Assembly (NCBI GenBank): GCA_900541985.1
Contig: UQLX01000022.1
Location: forward strand, 1-37,886
Direction of reading: 5' to 3'
DNA: 37,886 nucleotides
Source: an uncultured Blautia sp.
GTDB lineage: Bacteria; Bacillota; Clostridia; Lachnospirales; Lachnospiraceae
In this document: piece by piece, positions 31,828 through 37,886 of the stretch
Position numbering within the stretch: position 1 is the first letter of the stretch
Layout of the letters: every line of letters begins with the position of its first letter
Notes under the pieces: model-generated
What the model saw: the letters and a program-made list of their open reading frames with translations, nothing else
Told to the model about the DNA's origin: nothing
Databases searched by the model: none
Position numbers and translations under genes: made by a program

Positions 31828-32906
31828 GAAGCAGCACCAAACTGAAAAACATAGAATTTATTCGTATTTTTTTTGCTGTAAGTATTGTATATTTTCACCT
31901 TCTCCATTCATTTATAATTCCGTTTACCGAAGACGCAGCGGTATATCAGGAACTTGCACGGCAGTCAAAATATGCGAAATATATAGTAGAATGTTTTTTT
32001 ATCATGTCAGGATATTTTTTGTATAGATCTGTTATGCTGCATTCTGAACAGAAAACGCTGGATTTTGTGCTGAAAAAGCTCATTCGTCTTTGGCCGGTAT
32101 TTGCTGTATCGACCATTCTTTCTGTGATATTTCTGGATGTGCCTTTGCAGGAAGGCTTTCTGAATCTTTTTTTTCTGCAGTCTACAGGGCTGACTACTGC
32201 CTGGACAGGTCTTAACTGGTATGTATCTGCGTTTTTATTTGCAGAATTATTTTACTTTCTGATGTATAAGGCTATGAAAAATTCAGCAGGGATGAAATTA
32301 ATAATCTGCCTGATCGTTTATTTTGGTTATGTGCTGAATATTATGTACACAGATGGCGGATTTGCGCGAAAAGTGGTTTTTGGTGTATTCAGCCTTGCTA
32401 TGGCAAGGGCGGCGGCAGGTGTGGGACTGGGATATCTGCTGGGCAATCTTTACGATAAAGCAAAAGAAAGATGGACAGGATTATATGCGCAGCATATGAA
32501 TGCCAGTGTGATTACAGCCTTGATCACTTTTATAGAAATTAGTAGTTTTTGCCTTCTGATGATGGATTTTTTTGTCGGAAAAAGGGTCGGAAAGAATCAG
32601 TTTATGGTAGTGGTTTTATTTTCTGTTTTCTTTTTTTGCATGCTGACAGAAAAAGGTTTGTTTTCCAGACTGATCAGCAGGCTGTCTGTATGCAGGCTGG
32701 GAAAATATGCGTATTCTATTTATGTAATGCAGGAATTTTCTTTTTATATTCTGGAAAAAACTTCCTGGAAAAATACAGATTTTATAAAGCTGCATGCAGG
32801 TGTGTCTCTGACAGTCTCTGTGGTATTTGCTGTAGCAGTAGGTGCGGTGGTCTGGCATCTGATTGAAAAGCCTGCATCGAAACTGGGGAAAAAGATTTTA
32901 TTATAG
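31815..32906 (+). CDS. Acyltransferase family 3 membrane protein
   Basis: The 363-residue protein has about ten membrane segments and the acyltransferase-3 start NIEFIRIFFAVSIVYFHLLHS, with the catalytic-type His in the first helix, then FFIMSGYFLYRS and a GLNWYVSAFLFAELFYF helix. These enzymes add acetyl or other acyl groups to cell-surface sugars or peptidoglycan. The ATG (MGEMRS) lies in the end of the acetyltransferase pseudogene. A second member of the same family follows 31 nt downstream, so the two may be co-transcribed and modify one surface polymer. Confidence 0.88.
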   Translation: MGEMRSSTKLKNIEFIRIFFAVSIVYFHLLHSFIIPFTEDAAVYQELARQSKYAKYIVECFFIMSGYFLYRSVMLHSEQKTLDFVLKKLIRLWPVFAVSTILSVIFLDVPLQEGFLNLFFLQSTGLTTAWTGLNWYVSAFLFAELFYFLMYKAMKNSAGMKLIICLIVYFGYVLNIMYTDGGFARKVVFGVFSLAMARAAAGVGLGYLLGNLYDKAKERWTGLYAQHMNASVITALITFIEISSFCLLMMDFFVGKRVGKNQFMVVVLFSVFFFCMLTEKGLFSRLISRLSVCRLGKYAYSIYVMQEFSFYILEKTSWKNTDFIKLHAGVSLTVSVVFAVAVGAVVWHLIEKPASKLGKKILL

Positions 32907-32937
32907 AATAAAAACAGGAGAAAGGAATATATTTATC

Positions 32938-34008
32938 ATGGGAAAAGTTCGTTACAGACTGATGGATACCATAAAAGGGCTGGCATGTATGGCAGTTGTA
33001 CTCCTGCATTTTGGCTTTCCTGATCCATTGGGACTTATCATAAGACCTTTATGCAGCTTTGCAGTTCCTTATTTTTTCTTTGTATCGGGGTTCTTTTGCA
33101 CGGACAGCAGTAACAGGCTGATAAGATCTAATACATGGCGAAAGATTCGTCATATTTTACGTCTGGTTGTGATTGCTGCACTGGTTTATGCTGTTTTTTG
33201 TGTGATTTGGAATCAGATGCTGGATCCGGACTGGAACATTGTGGAATATACAACTTTACTTCTTACAAAAGACAAGATTGCAAAATTTTTCCTGACAAAT
33301 GACCCGTTTGTGTATTCGCATTTATGGTTTTTGGGAGCACTGCTGTACTGTTATCTGACTGTACTTTTGTTTGATAAAAAGAAAATTTCTCCGTGGATTA
33401 TAATCGTAGCAGTACTTTTATGGATAGGATTTATTGCTTTTGGAGAACTGAAATATATTTTACCGATTCCCAGTTCAATTCCTTTATTTGACACAGGAAA
33501 CAGAGCATATCTGTTTAACTGCTATCTGTTCCGAGCACTTCCGTTTTTTCTTTTTGGCATGCTGGCTAAGCTGAATGTGGAAAAAATCAAAAAGATCTTT
33601 TCCAAAATTCCGCTTGTATATTTTTATGTGGCGATCATCTCAGGAATTGGTATTGCCTTATGGGAAAGAACCCATATCGGAGTAGTGCAGTTCTACATGG
33701 GAACATACCTGGTGCTGGGAAGTCTGTGTATTCTGTCTGTGACCCGGCCCCAGACGGGAAATCCACTGTTGGAATTTATCGGGCAGAAACTGTCCCTTTA
33801 TGTTTATATTTTCCATATTATGATAGGCAGGTTTATTGATCTTGCAGCTAATAAGATAAGGGTGCCGGGAGAAAATGGTAGCAGGATCCTGATAAAAACG
33901 GGCATATATCGTTACAGTCGTCCTTTTTTGATTTTGGCAGGCTGCTTTTTGGTTACTTTTGTCATATATAAGGCTGTGGAAGTTTGTAAAAGAAGAAAAA
34001 TTATATAA
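32938..34008 (+). CDS. Acyltransferase family 3 membrane protein
   Basis: I start at ATG 32938 (MGKVRYRLMDTIKGLACMAVVLLHFGFP) behind AGGAGAAAGGA, giving 356 residues, and not at an upstream TTG inside the previous gene. About ten membrane segments, the first-helix His, FFFVSGFF and SHLWFLGALLYCYL place it in the same family as the preceding gene, in the OatA-membrane-part/WecH-like group. It lacks an extracellular SGNH domain, so it probably transfers to lipid-linked sugars or small surface polymers. It is followed after 88 nt by the promoter and gene of the caspase-like protein. Confidence 0.88.
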   Translation: MGKVRYRLMDTIKGLACMAVVLLHFGFPDPLGLIIRPLCSFAVPYFFFVSGFFCTDSSNRLIRSNTWRKIRHILRLVVIAALVYAVFCVIWNQMLDPDWNIVEYTTLLLTKDKIAKFFLTNDPFVYSHLWFLGALLYCYLTVLLFDKKKISPWIIIVAVLLWIGFIAFGELKYILPIPSSIPLFDTGNRAYLFNCYLFRALPFFLFGMLAKLNVEKIKKIFSKIPLVYFYVAIISGIGIALWERTHIGVVQFYMGTYLVLGSLCILSVTRPQTGNPLLEFIGQKLSLYVYIFHIMIGRFIDLAANKIRVPGENGSRILIKTGIYRYSRPFLILAGCFLVTFVIYKAVEVCKRRKII

Positions 34009-34056
34009 GTTATACAATTAAAATGACAAAATCCTCTTTATTTTTGCCTAATTTTC

Positions 34057-34065
34057 TGATATAAT
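34057..34065 (+). promoter_or_regulatory. Extended -10 promoter of the caspase-like gene
   Basis: TGA directly before a perfect TATAAT (34060-34065); the possible -35 TTTATT (34037-34042) is poor. The leader to the ATG is about 25 nt and contains GGGAGGG. Confidence 0.6.
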
Positions 34066-34096
34066 ACATAAAAATACACAGATAGGGAGGGTAATC

Positions 34097-35461
34097 ATGA
34101 ATAAGAAAAGAAACTGGGTGATGCTTGCAGTTCTTCTTATAGCATTTATGATGCTTCCGGCAGTGTCATCTAAAACAGTTCATGCGGAACAAAACAACCG
34201 TACAGAATCGAAAATCTGGAATGGCTGGGTGACTCGGGGCGGACATCGCTATTATTACCGTAATGGGAAACCGGTAACAGGCGGATGGTATCAGATCAAT
34301 GGTGTCAGCTGTTATTTTGACAAGTATGGACGTGCAGTAAAAGGCTGGATCAAATATAATGGATATCGTTATTATCTGAACAGCTATGGAAGACCGGTAA
34401 CAGGATGGAATATCATCGGCGGAAAACGCTGCTATTTTGACAAATATGGTCATGCAGTAAAAGGCTGGCTTAAGCTGAACGGAAAAAGATATTATCTGAA
34501 CGATTATGGAAGAATCCATACAGGCTTCCAGAAAATCGGAAAATACAGATATTACTTCCATACAAAATATGGTTATGCGTTTATCGGCTGGACGACTATT
34601 GGCGGACAGAAATATTATTTTGATTCTGTGGGACGCGCAGCAACCGGAACAAGAACCATGAATGGAAACAGATATACTTTTAATGGATATGGACGTCTGC
34701 TTCGTGTGAGCAATCCTGTGGTATATCGGGCGGTTATTATCGGAGAGGCGGATTACCCGGGATTTTCCAGAGACCTCTGGACATGTGAAAATGATGCAAG
34801 AGCGATGAGGGATATGCTGAAAAGAACAGGATACAGTACGGTAAGTACTGTGATCGATGCTTCTGAATACAGTGTACGCAGCCAGATCAGCCGTACCTTT
34901 GCATCAGCAGACAGTAATGACGTGTCATTCTTCTATTATACAGGACATGGAGCAAGCGACGGATCACTGGTTACAACTGATGATGGCTCTATTTCTCCAT
35001 ACAGACTGGCATCCTGGTTAAAACAGGTTCCCGGAAATATTGTAGTTATCCTGGACAGCTGCTACAGCGGCAGAGTAATTGATAAAGCTATGGGTGCAAA
35101 GGCTGCAAAAGACGGTGCAGAATTGTTTAACAGCAATGTAATCACTGCGTTTAACAGTGCGGAAGCAGAAGTGTCAAAAGCAGGTCCGATGTCTAACAGT
35201 AAATTTAAGGTTCTGACTGCATGCTCCCAGAACGAGTTTTCATGGGCAAGTCAGTACAGTAGTTTTTTCAGCGCTTCACTTGTAAAAGGTGTTGGATTTA
35301 CTTATGGCGGATCCAGACTTTCCAAAGCTCCGGCAGACAGTAATAAAGATAAGAGGCTTACGCTGAAAGAATGCTATAATTATACAAAGAAACAATGTGG
35401 AACAAGACAGCATGTACAGTGCTATCCAAGCAGCAGCGGATTCAAACTGTTCCAGAGATAA
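34097..35461 (+). CDS. Secreted caspase-like protease with choline-binding-like repeats
   Basis: The 454-residue protein has a signal peptide (about residues 1-30, cut near VHA-EQ). Residues 43-201 consist of about eight repeats of some 20 residues with Gly-Trp and aromatic clusters (GWIKYNGYRYYLNSYGRPVT type), as in choline-binding and glucan-binding wall proteins. From residue 205 comes a caspase/metacaspase (clan CD) domain: VYRAVIIGEADY strand, FFYYTGHG with catalytic His284, and VVILDSCYSG with catalytic Cys322, followed by FKVLTACSQNEFSW. Both catalytic residues are present, so it should be active, presumably after basic or small residues as in metacaspases. It would be anchored non-covalently on the wall or on teichoic-acid-like polymers, near acyltransferases that may modify them. 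It has its own promoter, so it is a single-gene unit. Confidence 0.9.
   Translation: MNKKRNWVMLAVLLIAFMMLPAVSSKTVHAEQNNRTESKIWNGWVTRGGHRYYYRNGKPVTGGWYQINGVSCYFDKYGRAVKGWIKYNGYRYYLNSYGRPVTGWNIIGGKRCYFDKYGHAVKGWLKLNGKRYYLNDYGRIHTGFQKIGKYRYYFHTKYGYAFIGWTTIGGQKYYFDSVGRAATGTRTMNGNRYTFNGYGRLLRVSNPVVYRAVIIGEADYPGFSRDLWTCENDARAMRDMLKRTGYSTVSTVIDASEYSVRSQISRTFASADSNDVSFFYYTGHGASDGSLVTTDDGSISPYRLASWLKQVPGNIVVILDSCYSGRVIDKAMGAKAAKDGAELFNSNVITAFNSAEAEVSKAGPMSNSKFKVLTACSQNEFSWASQYSSFFSASLVKGVGFTYGGSRLSKAPADSNKDKRLTLKECYNYTKKQCGTRQHVQCYPSSSGFKLFQR
34223..34699 (+). repeat. Tandem cell-wall-binding repeat array
   Basis: About eight coding repeats of 60-63 bp with recurring cores (TATTATTT/CTGAACAGCTATGG and GACAAGTATGGACG, GACAAATATGGTCA). 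Two pairs are closely similar at DNA level (around 34314 and 34434), which suggests duplication of a 120-bp unit. Confidence 0.8.
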
Positions 35462-35465
35462 AATT

Positions 35466-35501
35466 AATCCCCGGTTTTTCGTTTTGAAAGAACCGGGGAT
35501 T
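35466..35501. terminator. Hairpin between the caspase-like gene and the converging glycosyltransferase remnant
   Basis: AATCCCCGGTT (35466-35476) pairs perfectly with AACCGGGGATT (35491-35501) around a 14-nt loop. The T-runs outside the stem are short on both strands, so termination efficiency is uncertain. Confidence 0.65.
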
Positions 35502-35503
35502 TG

Positions 35504-36921
35504 CTATCTGTTAAAATGGGATTTTAAGGAAGTAATGCAGCGCTTTAACAGATGTTCTGATTCCACTAAAATTTCTTCATGTGTCCTTGAGAAAAACAAA
35601 GAATGGCAATTCCAGGTTTTTTTCTGTGCCTTTGGAGGAACAGGGAAAGAGGTCTCAGCAGCAAGATTGCGGAATTTAATTGTATGAGAATCACAGGTCA
35701 TACAAATTTCTAATGAAGAGTTTTTTTCAGAATATCATAAGGAATCAATACCTGAAAATCATAAAAACAGGCCAGAATACTGCCGTGATACCGGAACACA
35801 CGATCAGCGCTCTGCTGGAAACTGCACGGGAGAGTTTCTGCATGTTTTTTGGCAGTTAAACGTACAAAAAACTGTTCGGGTTTCGGAAAATGTGCTCTTG
35901 CTTTTGCGGAGCCACAAAGCAGAAGACCGTTATCCTGGGGAATCAGCACCATATTTAGTACGAATGACTAAATCCTTTTGTTCCTTGGAAAGATTTTTTT
36001 GTTCCAGGATGATCGGATCACTGATATAGGACAGGCATTCTTTTAGGAGAGCTATAAACCTTTCTTTTTCTGACGGAGTCAGGACATGTTCCGGGAATTC
36101 TTCCATACGGAACCGGCTCTGCAGATCATACATCATGTGGAACTGAACGAATTTGGGCACAGAGCCATACAGTGCAAGAGCCTGTTGTGCAGATCAGAGG
36201 ACATATTCCTGCAGACAGTCCAGATACCATTCTTTATGTAGCTTTGAACCGTTTAGGGCTGAATTCATGCTTTCCCGGCAGCGATAGTCATAACGAGCCT
36301 GAGGAACAATACCATACCTGGGATTTTTTAGAAAAAGTCCCATAATAGCTCTGGCATCCTCTGCATACCGCAGAGAGGTACTGAAAAAATCCGGAGTTAA
36401 TACTTCTCTTTTAAAAAAAGCAGAAGCAGCAGATAATTGTACAAAAGAATATTTTTGGTTTAGATCTACAAGAAGGTTCTTGTTGGATGAAAATTTATAA
36501 TTTAATCGATGAGGCTGTTCTTTTTTTCAAAAAAGTAAATAGGAATAGATACAAGATCTGCCTTATCATCTATCGTAATGAAATATCGATACACGGAAGA
36601 TAATGTATCTGGGGATAATTTATCATCAGAGTCCATAAAATTGATATATCTACCCTCTGCTGCAGCAATTCCTGCGTTTCGGGCAGAGGATACGCCGCCA
36701 TTTTCTTTATGGATCACCTTGATATTATCAGGAAATTTTTTTTGCCAGAAATCGCATATGGAACCGGAAGAATCAGGAGAACCATCATCTACCAGAATCA
36801 GTTCTACGGATTCCTGGAAGCCGATATCCTGTGCAAGAATACTCTGAATGGCTTCTTCCAGATAGTTTTCTGCGTTATATACAGCAGATATGATAGAAAA
36901 TTTGAATCGATAATCAGTCAT
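35504..36921 (-). pseudogene. Family 2 glycosyltransferase, broken by three indels and an opal codon
   Basis: The start ATG 36921 lies behind AAAGGAG. The first 130 codons are a typical GT2 (GT-A) domain: FSIISAVYNAENYLEEAIQSIL, LILVDDGSPDSS, KENGGVSSARNAG and NFMDSDD with the DxD motif. At a run of seven A (complement of 36521-36527) one A is missing; adding it continues FEKKEQPHRLNYKFSS. TGA interrupts at 36196-36194 (EYVL-stop-SAQQALALYG). Near 35953 one A too many separates VIRT(N) from MVLIPQDNGLLLCG. A second seven-A run near 35725 lacks one A; adding it continues ILKKNSSLEICMTCDSH to the stop at 35504. The restored protein would have about 470 residues with a long C-terminal region. 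The indels all lie in A-runs, so base-calling errors must be ruled out, but the TGA supports real decay. Confidence 0.82.
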
Positions 36922-36974
36922 GGATATTCTCCTTTCCCAGATATAAATTAATCCTACCATAAGAAAACACTCAT

Positions 36975-37003
36975 GGTATAATAATTACGCGCTTATAACA
37001 CAA
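36975..37003 (-). promoter_or_regulatory. Possible promoter of the glycosyltransferase remnant
   Basis: On the minus strand TTGTGT (37003-36998), 17 bp, TATACC (36980-36975), 54 nt upstream of the start codon. Confidence 0.35.
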
Positions 37004-37079
37004 AATTAATCCTTTGAAATAGTTTCTCAGATGGAGAGAGACAAATGCAACAAAATTGTAATATAGCGAAGAGTATGAA

Positions 37080-37108
37080 TTGCCAAGGATTTTATTCTAT
37101 GATACAAT
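37080..37108 (+). promoter_or_regulatory. Promoter of the gene split by the group II intron
   Basis: TTGCCA (37080-37085), 17 bp, TACAAT (37103-37108) is among the best promoter matches in the window. It reads towards the ribosome-binding site and ATG just before the intron. The rest of the 237-nt gap 36922-37158 shows nothing else I can name. Confidence 0.6.
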
Positions 37109-37146
37109 ACGGATTGAAAATAAAATGGATAGGAAAGGCTCAGATT

Positions 37147-37159
37147 GGAGGAAATCATG
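37147..37159 (+). other. Ribosome-binding site and split start codon of an interrupted gene
   Basis: GGAGG (37147-37151), 5 nt, ATG (37157-37159). The G of the ATG is also the first base of the group II intron. Unspliced, translation would stop after four codons (M-C-E-L). The downstream exon lies outside the window or is lost, so the product is unknown. Confidence 0.55.
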
Positions 37160-37709
37160 TGCGAGCTGTGAAATCAGCGTAGCTGATTTCCACTAGCGAG
37201 CGGAAGAAATTCTGTTTGCTTTTGTAAGCTGATTGTATATAGCAGGAAAATCCTGTCGGGTAAGGTTTAGCCAACCGCCCGTACCGAGTCCTTGGAGTCG
37301 AAGCGGTAACGTGAGATTTAAGCGTAGGACAGGGAGCAACAGAGCCGAAACGAAAGTGAAGTAATTGAGCTGGGAAATTATTATGAGGTTGGAAATGGTC
37401 GATGTGTTGTTATTCACAGCAGACAACATCTATGTAGCCGATAGGGCAAGGATACATGGGCATCCCCCAGTCTGAGGGCTTGGCGAGGTTGATGATAAAT
37501 ATACAATACAGAACAGCTGAGATCCTGTTATCTCCTCTTTAGAGGTATGAAAATCAAACCAAAGAAATGCGATAGAGATTCAAAGGGATAACAGGAAGTC
37601 CGATACGCTCATAGTACTGAAGAAACTGCTAATCACAGTGGAGGGAAGGGGCGTACACTTTATAGCTTTAAGTAAATCTGAATCATGCAGACAAAGGAGA
37701 GCTGATATC

Positions 37710-37847
37710 ATGGTAAATGAGTTGCTTGGAATACAATACAACATTGCGAAAGCAAATGTAACCGACAGGAAAGTTCAGAATCTTGCGTCATATATCAATG
37801 TAAGCAGTCTAAGGGCAATTCATAAAACTATTATAATATCTTTTTAA
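37710..37847 (+). pseudogene. Start of the intron-encoded protein, apparently truncated
   Basis: ATG 37710 behind AAAGGAGA opens MVNELLGIQYNIAKANV, similar in position and first residues to intron-encoded reverse transcriptases (M-V-x-E-L-L). The frame ends after 45 residues at 37847 and no reverse-transcriptase motif is seen in any frame up to 37886. A promoter-like sequence follows directly. I infer that the gene was cut by a deletion or replaced. An ORF-less intron with a chance small frame is the alternative. Confidence 0.45.
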
Positions 37848-37851
37848 TAAC

Positions 37852-37880
37852 TAGACTATATTTGAAAACTGTGCTATAAT
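37852..37880 (+). promoter_or_regulatory. Promoter reading out of the window
   Basis: TAGACT (37852-37857), 17 bp, TATAAT (37875-37880) with TGC directly before it as an extended -10. It suggests that another gene starts just beyond the window, so the intron may already have ended. Confidence 0.5.
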
Positions 37881-37886
37881 GTCCTT

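Larger units (their letters stand above)
37159..37886 (+). mobile_element. Group II intron, 5' part
   Basis: The intron begins with the consensus GTGCG. Its first bases form a GC-rich helix (GAAATCAGC with GCTGATTTC at 37171-37190), followed by the CTAGCGAGCGGAAG block, typical of domain I, and the conserved tracts GGTAAGGTTTAGCCAACCGC, GAGCAACAGAGCCGAAAC and, near 37608, CTCATAGTACTGAAGAAACT with TAATCACAGTGGAGGGAAGG, which in bacterial introns precede the reverse-transcriptase frame. Bases 37159-37709 are therefore ribozyme RNA without a gene. Domains V and VI (the AGC-type catalytic hairpin and branch point) are not seen before the window ends. Class cannot be assigned safely. Confidence 0.85.

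Noticed and set aside
34223..34699. Regular repeats as a CRISPR-like array
   Set aside because: They are in-frame coding repeats with Gly-Trp/aromatic wall-binding consensus, with no constant repeat and unique spacer.
36194..36196. TGA in the glycosyltransferase as a selenocysteine codon
   Set aside because: The gene also has three frameshifts, the position is not a catalytic site, and no SECIS-like hairpin is evident directly after it.
37638..37709. Upstream extension of the intron frame from ATG 37638
   Set aside because: This stretch belongs to conserved intron RNA (CAGTGGAGGGAAGG block); the ribosome-binding site points to ATG 37710.

Overview
The window reads as a chromosomal segment of a low-to-mid GC, Gram-positive gut Clostridia, most likely Lachnospiraceae (Blautia/Ruminococcus-like). 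This rests on codon style, strong AGGAGG ribosome-binding sites, the rpsB-tsf pair, a YtrA-type GntR/ABC cassette, a membrane kinase of the YGD type and choline-binding-like wall repeats. No database search was possible, so the taxon is an inference.

Left part (1-15.2 kb): transport and signalling. A MacB-type cassette (end of an unidentified acidic protein, ATPase, adaptor, FtsX/MacB permease) faces a sensor histidine kinase. The likely partner response regulator lies 3.6 kb away on the same strand. Between the two, on the other strand, are a decayed paralogue and an intact copy of a large lipoprotein that joins an Asp-box/beta-propeller-like half to a solute-binding half. Beyond the regulator come a secreted ComEC-like metallo-hydrolase (minus strand) and a plus-strand operon of two sugar-type ABC permeases, a HlyD-type adaptor and an orphan FtsX/MacB-like membrane protein, with no ATPase. 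I found a 20-bp direct-repeat motif (T[TC]TTAGAG, 3 nt, [CT]TTT, 2 nt, AGA) upstream of the kinase, the regulator, the lipoprotein and the permease operon, plus a degenerate copy before the decayed lipoprotein. Each is followed by a -10-like hexamer at the same 20-21 nt spacing. This looks like one OmpR-family regulon covering the whole locus and is the strongest candidate for an undescribed system here.

Middle part (15.2-28.1 kb): mostly housekeeping. DegV and argS; a non-RD membrane Ser/Thr kinase with a secreted low-complexity partner; a HAD phosphatase and a CPBP protease; a GntR-ABC-permease cassette with an operator at its promoter and a pseudouridine synthase overlapping its end; then rpsB-tsf behind a structured leader.

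Right part (28.1-37.9 kb): surface and accessory genes with much decay. A HD-GYP protein carries two in-frame amber codons, a PAT-like acetyltransferase one ochre codon, and a family 2 glycosyltransferase three A-run indels and an opal codon. Intact genes are an EamA transporter, two acyltransferase-3 membrane proteins and a secreted caspase-like protease with choline-binding-like repeats. The window ends in a group II intron whose first base is the G of an ATG that has its own promoter and ribosome-binding site. The visible start of the intron's reading frame stops early.
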